Program-made: the position numbers and the translations under genes
NCBI GenBank assembly: GCA_023053685.1
Contig: JALIGW010000005.1
Span: forward strand, 34,300,980 to 34,364,979
DNA: 64,000 bases
From: Diadophis punctatus similis
Taxonomy: Eukaryota > Chordata > Lepidosauria > Squamata > Dipsadidae
Direction: 5' to 3'
In this document: piece by piece, positions 32,482-43,045 of the stretch
Numbering within the stretch: the stretch's first letter is position 1
Layout: each line of letters starts with the position of its first letter
Notes under the pieces: generated by a model
Database searches by the model: none
Told to the model about the DNA's origin: nothing
The model's input: the letters and a program-made list of their open reading frames with translations, nothing else

Positions 32482-33545
32482 ATTAATGGGATGTGAGATC
32501 TAATGCCCAGCAATGTATAACTCTTCTGCCAAAGTACTTTACCTCTGATTCCCTTTTTTACAGGAAACAGAAGAACTATATTTGACCAGTCATGCTATTA
32601 AAAGGACATTTCATTTAAGAAGGCCATAAAACAACTAGCTCAAAAAGTGTATGTGTTTGATTTTTCTTTGCATTTGGGATGATAAAAAAAGATGAGGCAG
32701 AGGAATGTTCCAAGTCACTGTGGAACTTCAGATGAGTTACAAAGCCCATCCTCCTCCTCAGCCCTGAGGCGTGTCTGCCTGGATGGATGAGTGTTGTAGT
32801 TAGCACATCTGGAAGGTCTCAAGTCTGAAAAGCTGCAATGAAGCTTCATGAATCAGCCTTCTGCTCCTTGGTTATTTTGCCTCACAACTTTTAATGTGAG
32901 TTTTTGAAGTGTGATTTTTATTATTCCACTTCTTCTAAGGTAGAGTCAGTCGTAGCCTGAAAGGAAATGATTGCAGATTATCACAGTGGAAGTCTATATC
33001 TACAATTAAAACAATTTCCTCTCAGAACAATGGGGCAAGCAATACAGGAACACATTCTACATTTTGATCTTGTCTGTCACAACATATAAATAATATTACA
33101 TAATACTGAATGAAATAAACTAACAAATAGAAATGTATTGTTGTCATTTTTGCGGAAAAGAATAAATGGGAAAAGTTCAGCTTTCAAAATAAATCTGCTG
33201 AAGAAAAACAATGTGACAAAGCAACATTTAGAAAATGAGTCAAAAATTATACCTTACCAATTTTTCTAAATTCTAGTTATTATAAAATGCGTGACTGAAA
33301 TATCTTGAATGTTTTCAGAAGTTTTTTTTTACTGATGCTATCTTCTCTTTGAAGCTTTTTATCTTGGGGAAAAATCTAAACTTTCTGCAGATAACAGCTA
33401 AGACCACTCACCATATCCAGAGGACAGAAATGAATGATATCCTCCTCCAATGATATCCACACTGCATATGCATCCATATGTTTTCCATCATCAGCCATCT
33501 TAGGCTTTTCAAAGAAGATGATCTCCAGTGCTTCATTCTGTTCTA
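32482..33545. other. Unassigned AT-rich sequence
   Basis: No gene or recognisable repeat seen. Confidence 0.4.
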
Positions 33546-33547
33546 GT

Positions 33548-33555
33548 TTGTTTGT

Positions 33556-33642
<87 letters not shown>

Positions 33643-33645
33643 TTT
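33548..33645. repeat. (TTTA)n microsatellite, expanded tail of a minus-strand SINE
   Basis: About 24 TTTA units directly preceding TTTGTGAGACTTATATACCGCC, the 3' end of the split S1 SINE read on the minus strand. The SINE's AAAT tail has expanded. Confidence 0.95.
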
Positions 33646-33688
33646 GTGAGACTTATATACCGCCTCAAAGTGCAAGCACTCTCTAAGA
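33646..33688 (-). mobile_element. S1 SINE, 3' part, cut by the FOXF1-carrying hAT
   Basis: GAGACTTATATACCGCC…CACTCTCTAAG matches the 3' part of the SINE at 38,669 (same strand). The remainder resumes at 35,438 after the hAT insertion. The last eight bases CTCTAAGA (33,681-33,688) are the left target duplication. Confidence 0.9.
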
Positions 33689-33774
33689 CAGGGGTGGCCA
33701 AACCATGGTGCATGCGTCAAACGTGGCGCATTGGCTGATTGCAAGTGGCGCATTGCAATCATCCAACGGACAGA

Positions 33775-34258
33775 AAAGGTGACACTGTTTTAGAGAGCGA
33801 AAGTGATTCCGACCGCGGAGCAGAGGTGCCTGGCGCCCACCAATGTTGAGTTGAGAGGCGGCGGGAAGGGGGGCAGGGGCAAGGGGCGGGGTCTGCTCCC
33901 TCTGCCTCTTACGTCACGCTGTTAAGAGCCACCAGGCGCCCGCTGACTCGCGATAAAGTGAAAGGCAGTCGCTTCGGCTGGGGGCAGACCGGTGATTCCA
34001 CATGCAGAGCAGCAGCGGCGGCAGCAGTTCCTGGGTGGCAGAGACCTGGGGGGCTGGAAGGAGGAGGAAATGCGGGGCAGGTGGGGTGGAGGGGGGAGCG
34101 AAAAGGAGAAGGCCAGATCCTCCGTGGAGCCTGAAGAATCGGGAGGGGGGAAGGGTGAGGAGGAGGAGGAGGAAGAGGAAGGAGATTGTAAATTAAAAGG
34201 AGGAGGAGACAGAGGAACGAAGGAAGGAAAGGAAGGAAAGGAAGGAAGGAAAAAAGGA

Positions 34259-34350
<92 letters not shown>

Positions 34351-34704
34351 GAGTAACCCCTGTGCCGAAAAGCAGCAAGATCCAGGCAGCCGCTCCTAGT
34401 TTGGATCCCCGGGAATAAATCCCGGGGTGGGGGCGGGAGTTGGACACCTTCCTTGCCAAGAGGGGCGTGCCTTCGCGTCACTGCTCCTTCTTTCCTGGGT
34501 TCCTCCGAGGTAGCTGCCTGACGCAATCGGCGCTTGAAGAAGAGGTGCCCCGCGGATCGCAGGCCCTCGGTGGTGGAAGGCGGGAAGTCAAGTGCGCGGA
34601 GGAGCAAGCCGGGTGCGCGCATGCACGCCTGGAGAGGCCGGTCCCCTCCCTTTGCGCCCCAGAGCCTGTCCTTAGGGAGGGGTGGTGGCATTCGGTAGCC
34701 GTCG
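33775..34704 (+). other. CpG-rich segment, probable captured FOXF1 upstream/5'UTR sequence
   Basis: High GC and many CpGs inside the hAT, directly upstream of the forkhead frame. It contains a CRE-like TTACGTCA at 33,909-33,916 and GC-rich stretches resembling a CpG-island promoter. It is interrupted by GGAGGA and GAAA repeats (about 34,130-34,352). Assignment to the FOXF1 promoter or leader rests on position and composition only; I cannot align it. Confidence 0.45.
34216..34352. repeat. (GAAA)n/(GGAA)n microsatellite
   Basis: GGAAG-type repeats grading into about 24 GAAA units inside the captured segment. The minus-strand open frame of 341 codons across it is an artefact of phenylalanine/leucine/serine translation of this repeat. 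Confidence 0.97.
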
Positions 34705-34992
34705 ATGACCGCAGGGCTGCTGCTGCACGCTCCTGCCTCTCGCCCGCCGCCGTCGCCGCCGCTGTTGCCCAAGGCCGGGGCGTTTGCTATGTCCGCAGCC
34801 TCCGACAAGCCCCAGCCGCTGCTCGGACCAGCCACCACCATGGAGGCCACCTCGTTCAACAGTTCCTTGATGCCCAGAAGCAGCGGCGGTGGCGGCAGCG
34901 GCGGCCTGAAGACCAAGAAGAGCAATGCGGGCATCCGCCACCCGGAGAAGCCGCCCTACTCCTACATCGTACTGATCATGATGGCCATCCAG
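34705..34992 (+). pseudogene. FOXF1: FOXF1-like 5' coding fragment, truncated inside the forkhead domain
   Basis: In-frame ATGs at 34,705 (MTAGLLL…) and 34,789 ([10 protein letters not shown]…) lead into a glycine-rich linker, [10 protein letters not shown], and then [17 protein letters not shown], the start of a forkhead DNA-binding domain. The KSNAGIR-(R/H)[17 protein letters not shown] junction and the short N-terminus fit FOXF1 better than FOXF2, from what I know of the family. Homology stops after CAG at 34,990-34,992. The next bases are a GAAA repeat, so recognition helix 3, the wings and the activation domain are absent. Three changes in an otherwise near-invariant segment (R to H, A to V, V to M) are of the transition type expected from neutral decay. 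FOX proteins bind DNA in the nucleus and FOXF1 patterns lateral mesoderm; this fragment cannot do so. Confidence 0.85.
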
Positions 34993-34995
34993 AAG

Positions 34996-35077
34996 AAAGA
35001 AAGAAGTTAGGAAAAAAGGAAGGAAGGAAAGAAGGAAGGAAGGAAGGAATGAAGGAAGAAAGATAGAAAGAAAGAAA

Positions 35078-35146
<69 letters not shown>

Positions 35147-35208
35147 GTTAGGAAGGAAGGAAGACAGAAAGAAAGAAAGAAAAAGATGTTAGGAAAGAAG
35201 AAAGATGA

Positions 35209-35291
<83 letters not shown>
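34996..35291. repeat. (GAAA)n microsatellite with interruptions
   Basis: Nearly 300 bp of GAAA/GGAA units, broken by GATGTTAGGAA(G/A)GAAG twice. It starts directly at the 3' end of the forkhead fragment, so the original capture breakpoint has been overgrown. Confidence 0.97.
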
Positions 35292-35366
35292 TTGTATGGC
35301 CGCCCTGAGTCCTACGGGAGTGGGGCGGCATATAAAAACGACAAAAAAATAAATAAATAATAAATG
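35292..35366 (+). mobile_element. SINE/RTE 3' tail fragment inside the hAT
   Basis: TTGTATGGCCGCCCTGAGTCC…GGGGCGGCATATAAA followed by an AAATAAATAA tail. This is the plus-strand version of the tail found at 20,470 and 30,908, somewhat diverged. It is again only the last about 50 bp of the source element. Confidence 0.75.
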
Positions 35367-35437
35367 GCGGATCGGAACTCGTCTGCGAAAAAATTTGGCA
35401 GATGGTATGCTTAAGGTTGGCCACCACTGCTCTAAGC

Positions 35438-35628
35438 GGTTTACACCATTAAGCAATGTATATTTATATTGCCCCCAACAATCTGGGTCGTCATTTTACC
35501 TACCTCGGAAGGATGGAAGACTGAGTCAACCTTGAGCCGGTGAGATTTGAACAGCTGAACTGCTGATCAGAGTCAGCTAAAGTAGCCTGCAGTACTGCAC
35601 TCTAACTGCTGCGCCACCTCGGCTCATA
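35438..35628 (-). mobile_element. S1 SINE, 5' part, after the hAT insertion
   Basis: CGGTTTACACC…ATTGCCCCCAACAATCTGGG…GACTGAGTCAACCTTGAGCC…CTGCGCCACCTCGGCTC. Read on the minus strand this is the SINE body, B box and A box of the copy whose 3' end lies at 33,646. Together with 33,646-33,688 it makes one complete S1 SINE. Confidence 0.92.
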
Positions 35629-35631
35629 GTT

Positions 35632-36150
35632 GTAGCCCCAGCTCTGATTGGCTGCAAAATGTGCACACTTTTGGCTTCTACCCAGAGTGGATGAAGAAAG
35701 CTTTCCTTGCTTTCCTACCACATGGCCACAGTAGTACAGAACTTCCCTTTCTTTTCCTTTTTTAAATGAAATCCACTTTAAGTTGCAATTTGGCCATTGC
35801 CACCTTGTTTCTATGAAACTGAACTAACAATTCTTCCGTTTCCATTGATCTGCAGAACAACAAACCACCAAAGAAAGTTTTGTTTTCATTCTACTTGCTT
35901 TGATTACCATAGCATCAGAGCAGCAATGCTATTGTGGGGGGGGGGGGGGAGAAAAAAAGAATGGTTCAAATTTACTGTCAAAGGAGATAATGTGGGAGGG
36001 GGTGTGAAGGCATCCATGTATGCAACTATATGGAAAAGCAAAGAAAAGGTAGAGGGACTAGCAAGGAAGGAACAATTCTATTGGTCCTGCAATAATCATA
36101 GTCCAGATTGAGTACCAGTCTGACTTCAATCCATTTCAACAGAGACAGAA
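35632..36150. other. Unassigned sequence
   Basis: A G-run at about 35,935-35,949; no gene or recognisable repeat. Confidence 0.4.
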
Positions 36151-36151
36151 T

Positions 36152-36225
36152 TTTCTTTTCTTTTCTTTTCTTTTCTTTTCTTTTCTTTTCTTTTCTTTTC
36201 TTTTCTTTTCTTTTCTTTTCTTTTC
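36152..36225. repeat. (TTTTC)n microsatellite
   Basis: About 15 TTTTC units. Read on the minus strand this is a (GAAAA)n tract, so it could be the expanded A-tail of the LINE-like sequence to its right. Confidence 0.97.
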
Positions 36226-37150
36226 TTCTTTTATATTTTCCATTTAATAACAGTAGTAAAAGAAAATGCAAACTAAATTTGGAAAGCAGAAGGAAAGGGA
36301 AAAAAGAATAATAGGTGTACAAAAATATAAAAGAAAAAGAAATATAAAGAAGTAGCTTTCAATCTTCATCACAAATACAAACTTAATAATTCATCATCCT
36401 CAATAACATTACATGCAAGTTTCTCTTCTTCCCATGACCCATCCCTTATCAATACTCAAATCCAAAATCATTGACATTTTGGTCCTAGTGAGCAAAAAGT
36501 CCATGAAGTGATCCCAGATTTATACAAAATATCTTATTGTAATCTTGGTCAAACAAACTAATCTTGTACTCCTTTTTTTGCTTTTAACAATTTTAAATCT
36601 TTAGTTCCTTCAGATGCTGTGTGGGATTTGATTTATTTTCTATTTTACTTTTTCCCATTTCAAATATTTCTTTAAGAATTTAACTTTTTTGTATGTCCAC
36701 TAAAAAGTCCTCGTCCAGTCAATTTCTTGGCTTGTTATTTGTACTTTCATTGTAGTTGTTTTAGTACATTTTTATAAAATAACTAGTACGTTTGCAAATT
36801 CTTTAAGTGATCTGATATTTTTGCATGAGGAAATGTTTGTTTCTTTAGATTGCAAATCTTCCAAGATATTCTCTTTTGCATGAGTAATTTCATCTTTAAT
36901 GTCTTTAGGACATAGTCTATTCATAGAAGAATGTATCATGCTGAGATCAAAGCTATTTTTTAACCCCATCTTTCAAAAATGTCCTGAAGTATTTCAAATG
37001 TCAAATTATTTACTGTCATTTTGCAAGTTCTGAGATGACCAGACACTTTTTTCCACATTTCCCTTTCTGCCTGTAATCTTTAGCCCTCTCTAGAGTTCAG
37101 TTTCTAAAATCACATAAAGTCTCAAGTAGCTATTTTTACTAAGATAGACT
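36226..37150 (-). mobile_element. Possible LINE remnant (L1-like?) on the minus strand
   Basis: On the minus strand the sequence is A-rich and lysine/asparagine-coding, includes a 65-codon open stretch (36,772-36,969), and ends at an A-rich pentamer repeat. A-rich coding strand plus A-tail fits an L1-type 3' region. I do not recognise a diagnostic motif, so this is tentative. Confidence 0.3.
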
Positions 37151-38660
37151 AAAGAAGTTGGTTCCCATGAATTTGCTGTTCATTTATATAATTATTTCCA
37201 AGATTTCGTAGCAAAAGTCCCAGTGTTCCATTATTTCAGGTTTGTCTGGTCCCTTAATTCATTTATAACTTTCTTAAATCAGATTCCTATTTAGCTTTTT
37301 GCTGTTCATTTTTTAATTTCCTATAAGTTCTTAAGCTTATAATTAATTTCTCTTTTATTCAAAAATGAAGGTAAGCACATCAGCTGACTTTACAAACTTT
37401 TAAATATCTCTAATCACTTTAAGGTAGTTTAATCGATCATTTTTGAAAGTGATTAGAAAATGAGATAGTGAAATGAATGTACTTTAACAGACTCCATCTT
37501 GGTTGAGAGCATGATGATTCCATTTGACTTCTGGTGCTCAAACCCATGAGGAACTGCTATTTCTGTGGTCTTCTTGCAAGGAGCAGCCCTCTGAAGCATA
37601 AGTGGGTGACTATTACTCTCTTCTTATCCAGACAAGTTCTGGGTCTAGACTACTTGCCAGTCATTCAGTCATAGCCACAGTAAGAATCTCCACTCATTCA
37701 GAGACATCTTAGCTTACCACCCAGAAACTGCAATTAAGAATGGAATTTCTGAAAAAAACAGTTAGGAGCAGCATGAAAGAGAACCAACTTAGGCTGCAAT
37801 GCAGAATGCTCTTAATCTCACAGACAAATAGAAAATAGAATTATATTCAATAAAACATGTGCCAAATTTTGGTTGATTTGGAGAAATATCTTCAGTCTGC
37901 CCCTATCAGGTAGCCCTGTGAGGTAGTCCAGACAAGAAGCACAACCAGGAGTAATAGTTACATTAACAGAATCTTGAAAGAGTGGAAATATTTGTCCCTT
38001 CTTTTCCTTTTAATCTCCTGACAACTAAGAAGAAATATTCCATGCCATTCCCCTTTCTGTTGGCTGAGACATGTTTTATATGGTAATTGTTCCGTTTGCA
38101 GCTCTCCCTCCAATCTTGCAAGCTCATTTCCACATACCACTTCACTACCTTATGTCTTCCAGATATGTAATGTGAGCATCTATTCTGAACTAGCATGTGG
38201 ATTGGTAATAGTGGGCATTATATTATAGGCTAGCACTGTTAAATGATCCCAGGATGAACGATTGTCCTAGATTTATATTTCTTTATTAATTAAACTTTTA
38301 TATTTGCTTTAACAGAAAACTGACAACTCACGTGGGATCTCTGGTAGACCCTTTAAGAATTCTTGTAGTGATAATTAGGGTAGTAATTTCAGAGAGAATA
38401 AAAGCATTGTTATAATGATGTAGGGCCAGTGATAAAATTTTTGTTTTGTCTTGCAGGATTTGAAGTCGATATCCTATCTATATTAATGACAATGTATTTG
38501 TTCAGAAGAGAGAAAATATAAATGGCATTTCAAGTAACTGCTTACTTACCGGTACTTACTTCTGAGTAGAAATGTGTAATATTTGCTGGGAGTTATTTCA
38601 GGTACTTACAAATTGTTATCCAAATGTCAAATAATAAAATGGCATTAAATAAACAATCAA
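37151..38660. other. Unassigned AT-rich sequence
   Basis: No gene or recognisable repeat seen. Confidence 0.4.
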
Positions 38661-38668
38661 ACAAAAAA

Positions 38669-38900
38669 ATAGCAATACCAATAGCACTTAGACTTATATA
38701 CCGCTTCGCAGTGCTTTACAGCCCTCTCTAAGCAGTTTAAAGAGCCAGCATATTGCCCCCAACAATCTGGGTCATCATTTTATCGACCTTGGAAGGATGG
38801 AAGGGTGAGTCAACCTTGAGCCAGTGAGGATCAAACTCCTGGCAGTCAGCAGAATTAGCCTGCAATACTGCATTCTAACCACTGCACCACCATGGCTCAC
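38669..38900 (-). mobile_element. S1 SINE, full length, minus strand
   Basis: The (AATAGC)-type tail at 38,669-38,690 is the complement of the (GCTATT)n tail of the copy at 22,805. The body is CTTATATACCGCTTCGCAGTGC…CTCTCTAAGCAG…GCCCCCAACAATCTGGG, ending in the A-box region ACCACTGCACCACCATGGCTC. This copy shows what the split SINE at 33.6/35.4 kb looked like before insertion. Confidence 0.92.
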
Positions 38901-38904
38901 ATAG

Positions 38905-41900
38905 GAGAAATCAGTCTTAGACCTGGTCTTGTCTTGGTCTGAAATAATAAATCTCATAAAATCCACTTGGGACACATTGGTTTTATGGCACTGTAGAATA
39001 TGCTTTGATCAATGAAGCTGGTTTGTTGAGCCTGATGTGTTAGCACAGAAGCTCTTTTTCCAGATGTTTATATTTTAATGACTTCCCCACCACCACCACT
39101 TGTGTGGGAGCTTCAAAACTAAAAACCACTCCTCTGGAATAGTAAAAGCTTCCTTCAGTGGCAAATAGTGTATTTGAGCTTTTAGGAAAGCCACAATCTG
39201 CTCAATTGTCCTTTTAAAAAAATCAATCTAATGGAATGGAAATAGTTGTGACACTATACAGCACTAAACAGGAAATCTGGTAACGTATCTGAAATAATTC
39301 TTCCCTTAGGGATACTGCAAATACTTGTCTGTCTTTGTTTCATAAAAAGCAACTTCTCTATCTTGGAAACATGAGCTCACACATGAGCTAAATTCCATCT
39401 AATTGCAGATGCAATCTTAAAATGTAAGATTTGGATTGAATTCTAAGAAAAGGAGCCATATACAGTATGTTGGTTATCCCAAATGTGGCATAATGCCCAG
39501 GGTTCCTAACCTGAATTGTTGTTCTTCTGCACAGTGATGCCAAAGCTATTATGAATCCACCATTTTCATGAAAGCCGACAGTTCAAAGGCTTAGTGGAAT
39601 ATCTAAATGCTCCAGCACCAGATTTCTAAATGCATGCATGATGCCTGAAAGTGCGTGTTTCTCTCTGTGAATATCTATATGCAGAGAGGTAAATGTTGAA
39701 GAATATGGCATTTTAGTGGACATGCCACCGAGGTGTGCAGATTGTGTATTTTATATAGCTCAAGATCACTCACTCCGTCTTTCCTGTTAAACACTACTAA
39801 TTTTTGTTTTGATATATTAATTTTCAGATTCATTTATCCTATTGCACACTATTTACTTAACATCTGCCGCAAATCATTCAGATTCTCAGCCATCAACACA
39901 GAATTCTCTATATGCAAAAGTAACTACACATTCATATCCCAACTAGCACACCTTTAATGTCATCACAAGCGTTCTTTATTAAGTTATCCATAAAGACATT
40001 ATAACTACCAAAGAGATATTATGTGCCCTTGCTCAGTATTGAAACAAACATCCATTTATTATAATGCATGCTTTACTTCCATAATATACTGCTCTTCTCA
40101 TATTCTGTGATTATCCTTCATATTCTCTCAAAACAGATCATAACTCAAGCATATTTACTTTATTCTCTAAGTCAACAAGTGAAAAAACTTTCTAGTGTTT
40201 ACACATTTCTCAGGAACAAATTGAAAAAAATCTGTATTAATTTTAAGTGGGTGTTTCAAACAGTAAACAAACATAAAGCATCTCATATCTCTTTGTCACA
40301 TGAAGAAGCATTTCACTGAATGTTATACTGTAGTAACCAATATACGAATTCAGCCAGTAAAGTTACTTTATGGTTAACATATCAAAATTAAATCTCCAAC
40401 CTAATAGTTTCCACATATATCTTTCAGCATTAAGGGCAGGTGCTAACATGCAACTGATAATTTCATAATCCAAAATGAGGAATAATATTGACAGTACACT
40501 TCAGGTATCATTTTTCCCCCTGTTTCTGCAGCATCCATCTGATAAGGTGTTCAGAGCTTGAGTGCTTTCAAGCTCAGTCTCCCAAGCATGTTGGGACCCT
40601 CATTTACCAAAATATACAATGTGTTTAGTTTTGCACACACTTGTGCATCATTTTGTTCCTCAACCATTTTTCTTCTTGCTAGCTAAAGAGAATTTTTGTC
40701 TTGGATAAGGACTACATTTGCATATCGTTGCTTATTTACATGGAAGTAAGTCCTGTTAAACTCAATATTTCTTACCGGTAGTTTCTGACCAAACAATAGG
40801 TTGTTAAGTCTGAAGATAGGGAATTCTAAGAAGCATAAAGTACACTGATAATACCCAAGGAAACCACAACTTAATACCTCAAAGATACGTATCTAAAAAT
40901 ACAAGTTCCACCTGTCTCAGCAATAGCAATATGAGAAACGTAAAATCAATTATAGAGAAGATGCAATTATGGGCTTACTCCTTCTGAAAGCACTACAGTA
41001 ATGGTTTGAACTGCTTTCTATCCCCAAAAGCCAAGACTGTACAGTTTTTCTTCAGTCCACTGCAAAATATATTCTCTTAGCCTATTCTGTCAGATAAGTT
41101 TTAACTGGTTACAGTGTCTTCTTGGTCAGATTGTTGCCTAAGGCTTCAGAAACCAATCGAAAGCAAAACTGCAATGCAACTTGCCCAAAGAGATTGGACA
41201 AAATAATATATTCAAATAAGGTTGAATAGAAATTCTACTGTTTAACCTACTGCATTCCTCTTACATATTAATTAGCCCATAGTTTTTCTGATAGAGCTTT
41301 CAAGGTAGGAATATGAAAGCTATTGCATATTCATGGGTCTGATGCAACCCTCTGCTTCTGAACAGTTTTGGGCTTGTTCATCTGATTAGAATAGTTGAAC
41401 ATGCAGGAACATAATGCTATATATACATACAAATTGACTAACAACTATGTTAGATTATATATTTGTCAACTGTTCAGTCCAATGGCCTCATATCCTGTTT
41501 CAAACCATCACTTTAAGTGGACCAGCTGACTCATTTCATAGTTGCTGTTGCTAATTTAAGTGTCTAAATCAATTCAAGAAGGAGCATGACAAGCAGTCAC
41601 TTCCTCATGCAAAGGTTTTGAACTTGTGTTATTCTAATTATCTTTACCTTTCAATTTCCTCAGAAGAGATCAGCACTTACATGTCAGCAGCCCCATCATA
41701 TCATCCGGTCTCCTAAAAGAACAAAGCACTTAGGGGCCTTGGACATGGGATGTGGCTCAAGCCTCTTTGAATTTCTGAGATGTGTGTGTTGTGTACAGTG
41801 GGGAACTTGTAGCCCCACTGCTTTGCTCCTTCTGACCTAACCCCCCCCCCCTTTTCAGACCGGTAACAAGCATTGCTTTAGACTCCAGCCACTAATTTAC

Positions 41901-42277
41901 AAAATGTGGAAATAAAACACAATTGTCTTAATGTGTTTGCCTGCTCTTCTTTCTTTGGTGGCTGCTCATATTTTAACTACACAGTTCACCAGCACCAATG
42001 AAAATTTTTCTTTTAAGTGGGAGAAAAGCAGAAGGGGAAGAGGAGGCTGTGAAAACCTGCAGTCGAACAGTTCTTCATCTGAGTGTGTTGAAAGGCACTG
42101 TTGTCAGTTATTTTTAGATATCTGTTAAAGTTCATATCATCCAGCTTCCTTAAACAGCACCTTCTGGTGCAGGCTTTTTTGTTTTGTCAGTCTTAACATG
42201 CCATATGGGGAGCTCATATTTTTAGCTAGCAAACATTATGAAGTTTCATGAGGTTAATTTCTCTCCCTCTCATATTA

Positions 42278-42280
<3 letters not shown>
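38905..42280. other. Longest repeat-poor stretch; no feature recognised
   Basis: 3.4 kb of AT-rich DNA without an obvious mobile element or gene. Open frames are short and have no recognisable domain. C-runs occur near 41,840. It may be old intergenic or intronic DNA, possibly with conserved non-coding elements that I cannot detect from one sequence. Confidence 0.4.

Positions 42281-42282
<2 letters not shown>

Positions 42283-42331
<49 letters not shown>
42283..42331. repeat. (CA)n microsatellite
   Basis: About 25 CA units. Confidence 0.97.
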
Positions 42332-42335
<4 letters not shown>

Positions 42336-42802
42336 ACGCCTTGGCAACTAGTAGATTTTTAGCACCACAAGAAAATATTGGCTGTCACCCACCAAAGTCT
42401 GCCATGGACATATTTGACTATCACTGAATATTGATATTGATTTTTATTTTTAAAATAAAGGACTCCTCTGTGATAGTACTACCCTATTTTTCTGGATCTT
42501 TATATATTTCTTCACTGTTGTAATTCCAGTGTTCAAAATGGCAGCAAAGGGCAGATAAGATGCATTGGCAGTTTGAGTTCTCCAGTATCATATAGTGGAA
42601 CAATGAATAGGTGAAAGCAAACCATAAATGAAAGCAAATAAAATATTTAATCAGCAGATTATTATCTATTAAAGATACATGCACAGATTTTAAACATTTG
42701 GGTGCGTTTAGAGCAGCCAAGTCTAGATCTGCCCTATAATAATTTAGACAACCATTAGATGACAACAAAGAAACACAGACCTCTCTTTATTGCCATCTAT
42801 CT

Positions 42803-43045
42803 TTTTTTTCTTTTTACGATACGTTAATCTCTTTATTTGGGGTGGAGTCAGGGCGACTGAATGGAACTGAGCGTTTACTGGCTGGATTCCCTTCCTGATG
42901 TCTATGCAGAGTTTGCAGCAGATAGTTTATCTTTGCATCGCTGCCTAGGATTGAACTCTTAACTTTGCAAGCAACTTCACCTCTAGACCACCGCACTGTT
43001 CTATTCAGGAAGTTGGGATGACTGAATGGAGCTGAGTGTTTACTG
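42803..43045 (-). mobile_element. tRNA-derived SINE, third type, partly duplicated
   Basis: Read on the minus strand: GTGCGGTGGTCTAGAGGTG (A-box region), AGAGTTCAATCCTAGG (B-box region), a body ending CATCAGGAAGGGAATCCAGCCAG, then TAAACGCTCAGTTCC and an A-rich tail near 42,805. A second copy of the TAAAC(G/A)CTCAG(T/C)TCCATTCAGTC segment precedes the promoter (43,018-43,044). That suggests a head-to-tail dimer or insertion next to an older copy. Confidence 0.7.

Larger units (their letters stand above)
33689..35429. mobile_element. hAT element carrying a captured FOXF1-like gene fragment
   Basis: Begins CAGGGGTGGCCAAACC and ends GGTTGGCCACCACTG. The flanking duplication is CTCTAAGA / CTCTAAGC (33,681-33,688; 35,430-35,437; 7 of 8). 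It splits an S1 SINE cleanly, so both insertion and ends are certain. The terminal 90 bp at left and right look like transposon. The interior from about 33,775 to 34,992 is CpG-rich and GC-rich, unlike the AT-rich surroundings, and ends in a forkhead coding fragment. Two GAAA microsatellites and a short SINE tail fill the rest. No transposase is encoded. The ends closely match the MITE at 213-358, so one transposase may mobilise both. Confidence 0.92.

Noticed and set aside
33909..34934. 341-codon open frame on the minus strand
   Set aside because: It is antisense to the captured FOXF1-like segment, and its middle is a translated TTTC/CCTT microsatellite (repeating SFFL). No domain.
34705..35010. 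Functional FOXF1 gene
   Set aside because: Most of the forkhead domain and the rest of the protein are missing, the frame runs into a GAAA repeat, and the whole fragment lies inside transposon termini. No second exon is seen downstream.
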